DNA from: Streptacidiphilus rugosus AM-16
GTDB taxonomy: Bacteria; Actinomycetota; Actinomycetes; Streptomycetales; Streptomycetaceae
Assembly: GCF_000744655.1 (NCBI RefSeq)
Contig: NZ_JQMJ01000004.1
Coordinates: 3,162,001 to 3,226,000 of the forward strand
Length of the DNA stretch: 64,000 nt
Reading direction: 5' to 3'
Part shown: one piece after another, positions 43,681 through 52,654 of the stretch
Layout of the letters: every line of letters begins with the position of its first letter
Position numbering within the stretch: position 1 is the first letter of the stretch
The notes under the pieces: model-generated
Database searches by the model: none
Told to the model about the DNA's origin: nothing
Seen by the model: only the letters and a program-made list of their open reading frames with translations
Translations under genes and position numbers: made by a program

Positions 43681-45438
43681 GTGCGCAAGGTGCTCATCGC
43701 CAACCGCGGAGAAATTGCCGTCCGCGTCGCTCGTGCCTGTCGGGACGCCGGTATCGCGAGCGTCGCCGTCTATGCCGAGCCTGACCGGGACGCGCTCCAC
43801 GTCCGCGCTGCCGACGAGGCCTTCGCCCTCGGTGGCGACACCCCGGCCACCAGCTACCTGGACATGGCCAAGGTGCTCAAGGCAGCCGCCGACTCGGGCG
43901 CGGACGCGGTACACCCCGGATACGGCTTTCTCTCCGAGAACGCCGATTTCGCCCAGGCCGTCCTGGACGCGGGCCTGATCTGGATCGGCCCGCCGCCGCA
44001 GGCCATCCGCGACCTCGGTGACAAGGTCACCGCCCGCCACGTCGCCCAGCGCGCCGGCGCGCCGCTGGTCGCCGGCACCCCGGACCCGGTCGCGGGCCCG
44101 GACGAGGTCGTCGCGTTCGCCCGCGAGCACGGCCTGCCGATCGCGATCAAGGCCGCGTTCGGCGGCGGCGGCCGCGGTCTGAAGGTCGCCCGCACGCTCG
44201 AGGAGATCCCCGAGCTGTACGAGTCGGCCGTCCGTGAGGCCGTCGCGGCGTTCGGTCGCGGCGAGTGCTTCGTGGAGCGCTACCTGGACAAGCCGCGCCA
44301 CGTGGAGACCCAGTGTCTCGCCGACAAGCACGGCAACGTGGTCATCGTCTCCACCCGTGACTGCTCGCTCCAGCGCCGTCACCAGAAGCTGGTCGAGGAG
44401 GCCCCCGCGCCCTTCCTCACCGAGGAGCAGAACGCCCAGCTGTACGCGGCCTCCAAGGCCATCCTCAAGGAGGCCGGCTACGTCGGCGCCGGGACCTGCG
44501 AGTTCCTGGTCGCCAACGACGGCACGATCTCCTTCCTCGAGGTGAACACCCGCCTCCAGGTCGAGCACCCGGTCTCCGAGGAGGTCACCGGCATCGACCT
44601 GGTCAGGGAGATGTTCCGCATCGCCGACGGCGAGGCGCTCGGCTACGACGACCCCGAGGTGCGCGGCCACTCCTTCGAGTTCCGCATCAACGGTGAGGAC
44701 CCGGGCCGCAACTTCCTCCCGGCTCCCGGCACCGTCACCCTCTTCGCCCCGCCGTCCGGCCCCGGCGTCCGTCTGGACTCCGGCGTCGAGACCGGCTCGG
44801 TCATCGGCCCCGCCTGGGACTCGCTGCTGGCCAAGCTGATCGTCTCCGGCGCGACCCGCGAGCAGGCGCTGCAGCGTGCCGCCCGCGCGCTGGCGGAGTT
44901 CAAGGTCGAGGGCATGGCCACCGCCATCCCGTTCCACCGCGCGGTCGTCACCGACCCGGCGTTCACCTCCGACCCGTTCCAGGTGTTCACCCGCTGGATC
45001 GAGACCGAGTTCGTCAACACCATCCCGCCGTTCGCGGCCCCCGCCGGTGACGGCGAGGAGCCCGAGGGCCGCGAGACGGTCGTCGTCGAGGTCGGCGGCA
45101 AGCGGATCGAGGTCTCCCTTCCGGCAGGCCTGGGCGCCACCGCCGGCGCGCCGCGTGCGGCGGCCGGTGGCGGCAAGGCCAAGCGCCGCGCGGTCTCCGG
45201 CAAGGGCGGCTCCGCCGCCTCCGGCGACACGCTCGCCTCGCCGATGCAGGGCACCATCGTCAAGGTCGCCGTCGAGGAGGGCCAGACCGTCGCCGAGGGC
45301 GACCTGGTGGTCGTCCTGGAGGCCATGAAGATGGAGCAGCCGCTGAACGCCCACAAGGCGGGCACCATCGTCGGTATCAGCGCCGAGGTCGGCGCGACCG
45401 TCACCTCCGGCGCGGTGATCTGCGAGATCAAGGACTGA
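43681..45438 (+). CDS. accA: Acyl-CoA carboxylase alpha subunit (biotin carboxylase + carrier protein)
   Basis: A 585-residue fused biotin carboxylase and biotin carboxyl carrier. The carboxylase part (about 1-445) includes [32 protein letters not shown] (ATP-grasp glycine loop) and [14 protein letters not shown]. The carrier domain (about 515-585) holds EAMKMEQ with the biotinylated Lys at about 550. It supplies carboxybiotin to PccB and probably other beta subunits of the cell. The GTG at 43681 follows ggga/gggag by six bases. BirA at 37569 should be the modifying enzyme. Confidence 0.95.
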   Translation: MRKVLIANRGEIAVRVARACRDAGIASVAVYAEPDRDALHVRAADEAFALGGDTPATSYLDMAKVLKAAADSGADAVHPGYGFLSENADFAQAVLDAGLIWIGPPPQAIRDLGDKVTARHVAQRAGAPLVAGTPDPVAGPDEVVAFAREHGLPIAIKAAFGGGGRGLKVARTLEEIPELYESAVREAVAAFGRGECFVERYLDKPRHVETQCLADKHGNVVIVSTRDCSLQRRHQKLVEEAPAPFLTEEQNAQLYAASKAILKEAGYVGAGTCEFLVANDGTISFLEVNTRLQVEHPVSEEVTGIDLVREMFRIADGEALGYDDPEVRGHSFEFRINGEDPGRNFLPAPGTVTLFAPPSGPGVRLDSGVETGSVIGPAWDSLLAKLIVSGATREQALQRAARALAEFKVEGMATAIPFHRAVVTDPAFTSDPFQVFTRWIETEFVNTIPPFAAPAGDGEEPEGRETVVVEVGGKRIEVSLPAGLGATAGAPRAAAGGGKAKRRAVSGKGGSAASGDTLASPMQGTIVKVAVEEGQTVAEGDLVVVLEAMKMEQPLNAHKAGTIVGISAEVGATVTSGAVICEIKD

Positions 45439-45451
45439 CCCAGCTCCACGT

Positions 45452-46477
45452 ATGAACGCACCACGATCGACGCCCACCACGGACCTGCGCACCGCGCTCG
45501 GCCGGGTGGGCGTCGATCCGTTCCTGCTGGCGATCCTGGCCACGGTCGGCCTGGCGGCGCTGTTCCCGGCCGAGGGCGGCGGGGCGCACGCGGTCTCGGT
45601 GGCGACCAGGGTCGCCATCGGCCTGCTGTTCTTCCTCTACGGCGCGCGGCTCTCCCCGAAGGCGGCGCTGGACGGCGCGCGGCAGTGGCGCCTGCACCTG
45701 GCCGTCCTGCTGGCGACCTTCGCGCTGTTCCCGCTGCTGGGCGTGCTGGCTCAGTGGCTGACCACGCCGCTGCTGGGCGCGTCGCTGGCGAAGGGCGTGC
45801 TCTTTCTCACCCTGCTGCCGTCGACCGTCCAGTCCTCGATCGCCTTCACGTCCATCGCGGGCGGCAACGTGGCGGCCGCGGTCTGCGCGGCCTCCTTCTC
45901 CAGCCTCGTCGGCATCGCGCTCACCCCGCTGCTGACCGCCTGGCTCATGGGCGGCAGCGCCCATGTCGACGCCGGCTCGGCGCTGGACCTGGTGCTCCAA
46001 CTGCTCCTGCCGTTCCTGCTCGGCCAGCTCTCCCGGCGCTGGATCGCCGGCTGGACGACCCGCCACCGGCCCGCCCTGTCCCTGGTCGACCGCGGGTCGA
46101 TCCTGCTGGTCGTCTACGGCGCGTTCAGCGAGGGCATGGTCGACGGGGTCTGGAGCGCGCTGTCGCCTGCGCGGCTGGCGGTGCTGCTGGGCACCTGCGT
46201 GGCGCTGCTCTTCGCCGTCCTGGGCATCACCGCCACGGCGGGCCGACGGCTCGGCTTCCGCCGCGCGGACCGCATCGTGCTGATCTTCTGCGGCTCGAAG
46301 AAGAGCCTGGCCACCGGCCTGCCGATGGCCGCGGTGCTGTTTCCGCCCGCGTCCGTGAGCCTGCTCGTGCTGCCGCTGATGCTCTTCCACCAGATCCAGC
46401 TGATGGCCTGCACGGTCATCGCACGCCGGATGGCCCCGCAGGGGCGCGAGGAACTGCGCGACAAGCCACCCGCCTAG
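45452..46477 (+). CDS. Bile acid:sodium symporter-family (SBF-like) transporter
   Basis: A 341-residue protein with about ten helices. The blocks GLLFFLYGARLSPKAALDGARQWRLHL, LTLLPSTVQSSIAFTSIAGGN and CGSKKSLATGLPMA are typical of the SBF_like/PSE family (YfeH type), which transports organic anions. The last 14 or so codons (APQGREELRDKPPA) are encoded by the left arm of a dispersed palindromic repeat, so the C-terminus is recent or strain-specific. It starts 13 bases after accA and may be in its operon. Confidence 0.88.
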   Translation: MNAPRSTPTTDLRTALGRVGVDPFLLAILATVGLAALFPAEGGGAHAVSVATRVAIGLLFFLYGARLSPKAALDGARQWRLHLAVLLATFALFPLLGVLAQWLTTPLLGASLAKGVLFLTLLPSTVQSSIAFTSIAGGNVAAAVCAASFSSLVGIALTPLLTAWLMGGSAHVDAGSALDLVLQLLLPFLLGQLSRRWIAGWTTRHRPALSLVDRGSILLVVYGAFSEGMVDGVWSALSPARLAVLLGTCVALLFAVLGITATAGRRLGFRRADRIVLIFCGSKKSLATGLPMAAVLFPPASVSLLVLPLMLFHQIQLMACTVIARRMAPQGREELRDKPPA

Positions 46478-46549
46478 GTAGCTCGCCGAACGAGCAGGGC
46501 CATCGGCACAGGCCGGTTGTTCGCGCGGTTCCTCGCGCCCCTGCGGGGC
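46433..46549. repeat. Long palindromic intergenic repeat, copy D
   Basis: The left arm (46433-46460, core gcgcgaggaactgcgcg) pairs with 46522-46549 almost perfectly. The left arm lies within the 3' end of the SBF-like gene and supplies its stop codon, while the right arm ends three bases before the stop of the convergent DeoR-type gene. It therefore also forms the terminator for both. Confidence 0.8.
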
Positions 46550-46552
46550 GCC

Positions 46553-47440
46553 TCAGCGGCGCCCCGACACGACCGGCACCGGGCCGCGGCGCTGCCCCGG
46601 GAAGCCGGCGGGGCGGCGGGGGGCGTCAGGAGGGGTGGAGGGGTAGGCCGCCGCTGGGGTCATGGGGGCGATGTGGACCTGGACGCCGCGGTCGGCCAGG
46701 GCGTCCAGCTCACGGGCGGAGGGTTCGGCGAGGGTGGACTGCTCGTCCGTGACCAGATGGGTGATCGCCTCGCTGGGGACCGTCTGGAACATGGTGTCGT
46801 TGCCGAGCTTGCCGTGGTCCGCCAGGACCACGACCTCCGCCGCAGCGCTGACCAGCGCGCGGTCGACCGAGGCCGACAGCATGTTGGTCGTCGACAGGCC
46901 GCGCTCCGCGCTCAGCCCGCTGCCGGAGACGAAGGCGCGGGCCACCCGCAGCCCCTGCAGCGACTGCTCCGCGCCGCTGCCCACGAGCGCGTAGTTGGAG
47001 CCGCGGAGCGTACCGCCCGTCATCACCACCTCCACGCGGTTGGCGTGGGCCAGCGCCTGGGCGACCAGGAGCGAGTTGGTGACCACGGTCAGGCCCGGGA
47101 CTCTGGCGAGCCTGCGGGCGAGCTCCTGGGTGGTCGTGCCCGCGCCCACGACGATGGCGTCGCCCTCGGCGACCATGGTCGCGGCGAGGTCGGCGATGGC
47201 GCTCTTCTCGGCGGCGGCGAGATGAGTTTTCTGAGGGTATCCGGGCTCTCGGGTGAATCCGCCGGGGAGCACCGCGCCCCCGTGCCGGCGGTCGAGCAGG
47301 CCTTCGGCCTCCAGGGCGCGCACGTCCCTGCGGACGGTCACCTCAGAGGTCTGGACGACGCGGGCGAGCTCACGGAGCGAAACCGCTCCGTTCGCACGCA
47401 CCATTTCGAGGATCAACTGGCGACGTTCTGCTGCGAACAC
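46553..47440 (-). CDS. DeoR family transcriptional regulator
   Basis: A 295-residue regulator. The N-terminal HTH (AAERRQLILEMVRANGAVSLRELARVVQTSEVTVRRDV) is followed by the GLLDRRHGGAV hinge and a DeoR sugar-phosphate-binding domain with GAGTTTQELARRL, VVTNSLLVAQAL, MTGGTLRGSNYALVG and VLADHGKLG. The target is probably a sugar or nucleoside phosphate pathway; the nucleoside genes 11 kb away are one possibility. The GTG at 47440 places the HTH at the very N-terminus, as is usual. The C-terminus carries a Pro-rich extension. Confidence 0.92.
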   Translation of the reverse strand: MFAAERRQLILEMVRANGAVSLRELARVVQTSEVTVRRDVRALEAEGLLDRRHGGAVLPGGFTREPGYPQKTHLAAAEKSAIADLAATMVAEGDAIVVGAGTTTQELARRLARVPGLTVVTNSLLVAQALAHANRVEVVMTGGTLRGSNYALVGSGAEQSLQGLRVARAFVSGSGLSAERGLSTTNMLSASVDRALVSAAAEVVVLADHGKLGNDTMFQTVPSEAITHLVTDEQSTLAEPSARELDALADRGVQVHIAPMTPAAAYPSTPPDAPRRPAGFPGQRRGPVPVVSGRR

Positions 47441-47576
47441 GAAACAGACGGTAACGTGCACGACCGTTAGCTTTCAGGCGATTGCGCCTACTTGCCCAAA
47501 ACGTCCACAGCAGACCGGCGCACACCTCTACACTGTGCGCCGCCCACTGCGACGAACGCGCTCCCTCGACGCGCCG

Positions 47577-49013
47577 TCAACTGCCTTCGGCGCGCTTGCG
47601 CACGTGCAGCTGCCTGGCGGCCTCGGCGATCGAGCCGGAGACGGAGGGGTAGACGGTGAAGGCGCTGGCGACCTGCTCCACCGTCAGGTTGTTGTCGACG
47701 GCCAGCGAGATCGGGTGGATCAGCTCGCTCGCGCGCGGGGCGACCACGATGCCGCCGACGATGATCCCGGTGCCAGGACGGCAGAAGAGCTTCACGAAGC
47801 CGTCGCGGATGCCCTGCATCTTCGCGCGCGGGTTGCTGCGCAGCGGCAGCTTCACGCAGACGGCGTCCATCTTCCCGCACTCCACGTCGGCGGCGCTGTA
47901 GCCGACCGTCGCGATCTCCGGGTCGGTGAAGACGTTCGAGGAGACCGTCTTCAGGTTCAGCGGCGCGACCGCGTCGCCCAGCGCGTGGTACATCGCGATG
48001 CGGCCCTGCATGGCGGCGACGGAGGCCAGCGGCAGCACGCCGGTGACGTCGCCCGCGGCGTACACGCCGGGCGCGCTGGTGCGGGAGACCCGGTCGACCT
48101 TGATGTGGCCGGACTCCGAGGTCTTCACCCCGGCGGCCTCCAGGCCCATGCCCTCGGAGTTGGGGATGGAGCCGACTGCCATCAGGCAGTGCGAACCGGT
48201 GATGACCCGGCCGTCGGAGAGGGTGACCTCGACCTTGTCGCCGATCCTGCGGGCCGACTCGGCGCGCGAGCGGCTCATCACGTTCATGCCGCGGCGGCGG
48301 AAGACGTCCTCCAGGACGGTCGCCGCGTCCGGGTCCTCGCCCGGCAGCACCCGGTCGCGGCTGGAGACGAGGGTGACCTTGGAACCCAGCGCCTGGTACG
48401 CGCCGGCGAACTCGGCTCCGGTGACGCCGGAGCCGACCACGATCAGCTCCTCGGGCAGCTCCTCCAGGTTGTAGACCTGGGTCCAGGTGAGGATCCGCTC
48501 GCCGTCGGGCTTCGCGTCGGGCAGCTCGCGCGGGTGGGTGCCGGTGGCCAGCAGCACCACGTCGGCGCGCAGCTCCTGCGTCTGGCCGTCGGCGAGCTCC
48601 ACCACGACGCCGCGGGAGCCGTCGATGGCCTGCCCGTCGCCCTCGAGGCGGCCGTGGCCGCGCAGCAGGGTGACGCCGGCGCGGGTGACGGACTGGGTGA
48701 TGTCGTGCGACTGGGCGACCGCGAGGCGCTTGACGCGTCGGTTGACCTTGCCGAGGTCGACGCCGACGACGCGGGCGCTCGACGTGGGACTGTCATCCTG
48801 GACGACGATGCCGAGCTCCTCGTAGGAGCTGTCGAAGGTGGTCATCACCTCGGCCGTCGCGATCAGGGTCTTGGAGGGGACGCAGTCGGTCAGCACCGCG
48901 GCGCCGCCGAGGCCGTCGCGGTCGACGATGGTCACCTCCGCGCCGAGTTGTGCGGCGACGAGCGCCGCCTCGTAGCCGCCGGGTCCGCCACCGATGATCA
49001 CAATCCGAGTCAC
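47577..49013 (-). CDS. lpdA: LpdA-like flavoprotein (NAD(P)H-quinone reductase type disulfide-reductase homologue)
   Basis: A 478-residue flavin protein of the pyridine nucleotide-disulfide reductase fold: RIVIIGGGPGGYEAALVAAQLGAEV (FAD), VVGSGVTGAEFAGAYQALG (NAD(P)), GVYAAGDVTG and a dimerisation domain. The redox motif that normally reads GGTCxxxxCxPSK here is GGAAVLTDCVPSK, so the first cysteine is missing. This is the known feature of the mycobacterial LpdA/Rv3303c group, which reduces quinones rather than lipoamide. The start is the GTG at 49013; an ATG three codons upstream is possible. Confidence 0.88.
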   Translation of the reverse strand: MTRIVIIGGGPGGYEAALVAAQLGAEVTIVDRDGLGGAAVLTDCVPSKTLIATAEVMTTFDSSYEELGIVVQDDSPTSSARVVGVDLGKVNRRVKRLAVAQSHDITQSVTRAGVTLLRGHGRLEGDGQAIDGSRGVVVELADGQTQELRADVVLLATGTHPRELPDAKPDGERILTWTQVYNLEELPEELIVVGSGVTGAEFAGAYQALGSKVTLVSSRDRVLPGEDPDAATVLEDVFRRRGMNVMSRSRAESARRIGDKVEVTLSDGRVITGSHCLMAVGSIPNSEGMGLEAAGVKTSESGHIKVDRVSRTSAPGVYAAGDVTGVLPLASVAAMQGRIAMYHALGDAVAPLNLKTVSSNVFTDPEIATVGYSAADVECGKMDAVCVKLPLRSNPRAKMQGIRDGFVKLFCRPGTGIIVGGIVVAPRASELIHPISLAVDNNLTVEQVASAFTVYPSVSGSIAEAARQLHVRKRAEGS

Positions 49014-49134
49014 GTGCTCCATTCTCCCGCACTTTCGGCACCGCCGGACACCGGCCGCCGCCGGGCCGGGGCCGCCGGGCGGAAGGTCCCGGCCCGCACC
49101 CGGCCGGTCGCGCGGCTCCCGTAGGCTATGACGC

Positions 49135-49572
49135 ATGACGCTCTACGCCGCGTATGCCAGCAACCTCGACGCGCGGCAGATGAGCCGCCGTGCCCCCCAC
49201 TCGCCGCTGCGCGGCACCGGTTGGCTGGACGGCTGGAGGCTGACCTTCGGCGGCGAGCAGTTCGGCTGGGAGGGCTCGATCGCCACGGTCGTCGAGGACG
49301 AGAAGGACCAAGTCTTCGTCGCCCTTTACGACATCGCGCCGATGGACGAGCTGGGCCTGGACCGCTGGGAGGGCGTCCCGCTGGGCTTCTACCGCAAGCT
49401 CAAGGTCCGCGTGCACACCCTGGACGGCGATGTGACCGCCTGGACCTACGTGCTGAACGACTACGAGGGCGGCCTGCCCTCGGCCCGTTATCTGGGCATC
49501 ATCGCCGACGCGGCGGAGTCGGCGGGAGCGCCGCACGACTACGTGATGGAGCTGCGCAAGCGCCCCTGCTGA
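49135..49572 (+). CDS. Gamma-glutamylcyclotransferase-family protein
   Basis: A 145-residue protein with the fold's opening LYAAYASNLDARQMSRRAP (substrate loop YxSNL), LTFGGEQFGWEGSIATVVEDEKD, ALYDIAPMDELGLDRWEG (the region of the catalytic Glu) and a closing YLGIIADAAESAGAPHDYVMEL. Members release 5-oxoproline from gamma-glutamyl compounds. It is divergent from lpdA and next to the possible poly-gamma-glutamate locus, which is suggestive because both deal in gamma-glutamyl bonds, but its close relatives occur without capBC. Confidence 0.85.
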   Translation: MTLYAAYASNLDARQMSRRAPHSPLRGTGWLDGWRLTFGGEQFGWEGSIATVVEDEKDQVFVALYDIAPMDELGLDRWEGVPLGFYRKLKVRVHTLDGDVTAWTYVLNDYEGGLPSARYLGIIADAAESAGAPHDYVMELRKRPC

Positions 49573-49625
49573 TCGTTCCGCGCGCCCGGGAACGACCTCG
49601 GCGAGCCGGAACCGTTAGCCAATCG

Positions 49626-50606
49626 TTACCGCCAGGTGCGAATGAACGCCGCGAGCACCGTCGCCAGGTGGTCGCGCGCGGCGGGATCGGTGCGCTCGTC
49701 CGGGGCCAGCTCCAGATGCACGAAGGGCAGCCCCTGCGCCGCCGCGAAGCGGCCCTCGACGTTCAGCGTGCCGCCGAGGTCCCCGCAGGCCCGCTCCCAG
49801 ACCCGGCAGGCCGGGATGCCCGCAGCGTCCAGCGAGTCCGCCAGCGCCCGCACCTGTGGCGTCACCGGGCCGTAGCCCGGGGTCGGGATCGCCTCGTAGT
49901 CCGGCAGGGACTCGGCCGCGAAGCCGTGGACCTGCAGTCCCGGCAGGGCCAGCCGGTCGATGACCGCCGCGAAGACCGTGGTCAGGTCGTGCGCCGGGTC
50001 CGCCAGCGTGCGGTGCGCGCCGGCCACGACCATGATCGCGCCGGGTGCGTCGCGGAAGACCGCGGTCGCGACCTGCTCCGTCGCCATGTCGTAGACCGGA
50101 TGCGGGACCTGGAGCGTCCAGTGCCGGACGGTGCCCGGCTTCCAGAAGCCCGCGCGCCGGTCCAGGTCGACGTAGACGCGGCCCCAGCCGCGGCGGGCCT
50201 CGCGGTCCGCGGAGAGGTCGGCGACCTCCAGCACCCCTCGGCCGGTGGCCTGGTCCCGCAGGGTGGTCACTCCGTAGCCGACGCGGGCCAGCTCCGCCCT
50301 GGCGGCCCCGGCGTTCCCTGCGGCCAGCAGCGCGACCCCGTCGGCCAGCGTGGCGCGCTCGGCCTCCGTGGGCTGCTGGTAGGTGCGGCGCACGCCGAAC
50401 GGGGCGACGTAGTCGCCGATCCGCCGGGCCAGGTCGACCCGCGGCAGCGAGGGCAGGAACGCGGCCCGCGTGGTCGTCGGCTCCGCCGCGGCCCCCGCGA
50501 TCAGCGGCGGCAGGGTGGGCGGCAGCGCGGCCAGGGTCGCAAGGAGGGCAGCGGTCGTCAGCCGCGTTGCGGCACGCACGTAGAGGACATTAAGGACATT
50601 GCGCAC
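49626..50606 (-). CDS. Secreted protein of unknown function, possible hydrolase
   Basis: A 326-residue product with a signal peptide (LTTAALLATLAALPPTLPPLIAGAAA). The mature part contains WGRVYVDL, TLQVPHPVYDMATEQVATAVFRD, IMVVAGAHRTLADPAHDLTTVFAAV, LQVHGFAAESLPDYE and LPFVHLELAPDERTDPAARDHL. The repeated His/Asp/Glu positions (PHPxYD, GAHR, HGF, HLE) look like a metal-dependent amidohydrolase or peptidase site. It follows the glycosyltransferase gene by two bases (stop 50609, GTG 50606), so they are co-transcribed. Because capB and capC lie just across the divergent promoter, a poly-gamma-glutamate hydrolase is a possible role; I did not recognise the family. Confidence 0.6.
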   Translation of the reverse strand: MRNVLNVLYVRAATRLTTAALLATLAALPPTLPPLIAGAAAEPTTTRAAFLPSLPRVDLARRIGDYVAPFGVRRTYQQPTEAERATLADGVALLAAGNAGAARAELARVGYGVTTLRDQATGRGVLEVADLSADREARRGWGRVYVDLDRRAGFWKPGTVRHWTLQVPHPVYDMATEQVATAVFRDAPGAIMVVAGAHRTLADPAHDLTTVFAAVIDRLALPGLQVHGFAAESLPDYEAIPTPGYGPVTPQVRALADSLDAAGIPACRVWERACGDLGGTLNVEGRFAAAQGLPFVHLELAPDERTDPAARDHLATVLAAFIRTWR

Positions 50607-50608
50607 GA

Positions 50609-52507
50609 TTACTTCGTAGGCGCGCAGTCGTAGATCGACGTCGCGGTCCCCGACACCTCCTGGTAGGCGCTGGGCGGGACGACCTTGCAGTGCGCCTCGA
50701 CCCAGCGGCTGCCGGGCGTCTCGGGGCGGTTCGCGATCAGCAGGCCGTAGCGGAGCTGACCGGACGCCACCAGTGCGGCCACGGCGTCGGCGTCGGGGAA
50801 CGGGGTGTTGCCGGTGAAGCCGCCCATCACCAGGACCGGCGCGTCGGTGCCGCGCAGCAGCGGCTCGGCGGGCTCGGCGCTCTGGGTGGCCACCAGGTAG
50901 TGGGCGGAGCCCTGGTGGGCCTCCAGGTAGCCGAGGATGTGCGCGTAGCGGCCCGCGGGCGGGGCGAAGGTGACCGGGGCGGCAGCCTTCTTGTGCGAGG
51001 CGGCGACATAGCCCACGCCCACCGGGCCGGCCAGCGGGGAGGTCGAGCTGCCCGCGTACAGCGGATTGAGCACCGACAGAGCCCACACCGCCGGGCTGAG
51101 CACCACCGCGACCACGGCGACCCAGCCGCCCCACTCCTTGCCCTTGGCCAGCGCACCGGCGGCCACCAGGCCGCAGGCGCCCACGAACGGCGCCAGCCAC
51201 TGATGGAAGGTCGGATGCAGGCCGTCGAGCACCACGGCCCACAGCGCACCGGCCATGACCAGGCCGAGCAGCGGGTAGCGGGCGGCCTGCGCCTTGGCGT
51301 GCGGCAGGCCCTCGGCCTGCCGGAAGCCCTGCCAGGCGGCGGCCGCCGCCGCGCCGGAGAGGGCGGCGAAGGCGGGGGCGAGGATCACGGTGTAGTAGCC
51401 GTGGATGCCGGAGGAGGCGGCGAAGACGAGGTAGTTGACCAGGGACCAGCCGCCCCACAGGAGGTAGCCCGCGCGTAGCGGGTCGGTCCGTTCGCGGCCG
51501 CGGCAGGCGAGCAGGCCCAGGACCAGGCCCAGCACCGCGACCGGCAGGAACCAGCTGATCTGCGGCGCGGTGGCGTGGCTGGTGAGCACCCCGATGCCCG
51601 CGCCGCCGGTGGGACGTGAGGCGGCGGTGCCGGGCACCGAGCCGAACGCGGTGCCGTTGCCGCTGCCGAAGCGGCTGATGCCGTTGTAGCCGAAGACCAG
51701 TGCGAAGGGGCTGTTGCCGGTGGTCCCGTCCAGGTAGGGCCGCGACCCCGCCGGCGTCGCCCACACGATCAGCACCCAGCTGCAGGAGACCAGCAGCGCG
51801 GTCGTCCCGGCGATCAGCACGTTCCGCGCCCGGCGTGCCAGGCCGCCGGGCGCGGCGTAGAGGTAGACCGCGCCGAAGACCGGGATCAGCACCCACGCCT
51901 GCAGCATCTTGGCCTGGAAGGCGAGGCCGACCCAGACCGCGCAGGCCAGCAGCGGCCGCAGCTGACCGCTGCGGGAGGCCCGCAGGGCCGCGCCGCCGGC
52001 CAGCACCAGCAGCAGCGCCAGCAGCGTGTCGGAGATGTTGCGCCGGTCCAGCGCCGCGGCGATCGGTGTGACCAGCATCACCAGCGAGGCCAGCAGCCCG
52101 GCGACCGGCCCGGCCCAGGTGCGCACCGTGCGGTAGAGCACCCAGACGGTGGCCATGCCCTCCAGGGCCTGCGGCAGCGCCACCGCCCAGATGTGCAGCC
52201 CGAACACCCGCACCGACAGGGCCTGCAGCCACAACGCGCCCGGGAGCTTGTCGACCGTGATCGAGCTGCCCGAGTCCAGCGCACCGTAGAAGAACGCGTG
52301 CCAGTCCGCGGCCATGCTGCGCACCGCGGCGGTGTAGTACGGGTGCAGCGAGACGCTGTCCAGGCCCCAGCCGTACAGGTACGCGGCGGCCACGAGCACG
52401 GCCGCGAGGCCGACCCGCACGCCCACCGGGGTGCCCCCGGCGACCCGCCGTTCCCGACGGGTCGAGCCGCCGACGTCGTCGGACCCCAAGAGGGTGGGAC
52501 TGGCCAT
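50609..52507 (-). CDS. GT-C fold glycosyltransferase (family 39 / ArnT-like)
   Basis: A 632-residue integral membrane protein with about 11-13 helices. Near the N-terminus, GALDSGSSITVDKLPGALWLQAL is the conserved periplasmic motif of actinobacterial family-39 enzymes, followed by GLHIWAVALPQALEGMATV and DRRNISDTLLALLLVLAGGAALRA. These use polyprenyl-phosphate sugars to glycosylate lipids or proteins outside the membrane. The ATG at 52507 (MASPTLLGSDD) has gagagg ten bases upstream. It heads the leftward half of a divergent pair with the HAMP receptor gene. Confidence 0.88.
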   Translation of the reverse strand: MASPTLLGSDDVGGSTRRERRVAGGTPVGVRVGLAAVLVAAAYLYGWGLDSVSLHPYYTAAVRSMAADWHAFFYGALDSGSSITVDKLPGALWLQALSVRVFGLHIWAVALPQALEGMATVWVLYRTVRTWAGPVAGLLASLVMLVTPIAAALDRRNISDTLLALLLVLAGGAALRASRSGQLRPLLACAVWVGLAFQAKMLQAWVLIPVFGAVYLYAAPGGLARRARNVLIAGTTALLVSCSWVLIVWATPAGSRPYLDGTTGNSPFALVFGYNGISRFGSGNGTAFGSVPGTAASRPTGGAGIGVLTSHATAPQISWFLPVAVLGLVLGLLACRGRERTDPLRAGYLLWGGWSLVNYLVFAASSGIHGYYTVILAPAFAALSGAAAAAAWQGFRQAEGLPHAKAQAARYPLLGLVMAGALWAVVLDGLHPTFHQWLAPFVGACGLVAAGALAKGKEWGGWVAVVAVVLSPAVWALSVLNPLYAGSSTSPLAGPVGVGYVAASHKKAAAPVTFAPPAGRYAHILGYLEAHQGSAHYLVATQSAEPAEPLLRGTDAPVLVMGGFTGNTPFPDADAVAALVASGQLRYGLLIANRPETPGSRWVEAHCKVVPPSAYQEVSGTATSIYDCAPTK

Positions 52508-52630
52508 CGTCGGTGTACCTCTCGAACGCGCATGGGAGGAAAGCAGACTAAGGCGTACGCAAGTGTCCGTTCGAATCGGGTGTGAAATATGTCCGGAACG
52601 TAATCGACGTGTGACCCGATGGTCCGTAAT

Positions 52631-52654
52631 CTCTCGTGGGACCCCCCACGAGAG
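52631..52654. promoter_or_regulatory. 10-base inverted repeat at the HAMP-receptor start
   Basis: ctctcgtggg, loop accc, then the complement. It lies at the beginning of the HAMP-receptor frame, overlapping a possible GTG start, and about 125 bases from the divergent glycosyltransferase start. If translation begins at a later start, this is a leader hairpin or an operator. Confidence 0.45.

Noticed and set aside
46553..49136. The DeoR-type gene and the flavoprotein gene as an operon with the nucleoside genes
   Set aside because: They are on the opposite strand and 9-11 kb away; only a regulatory link could be imagined.
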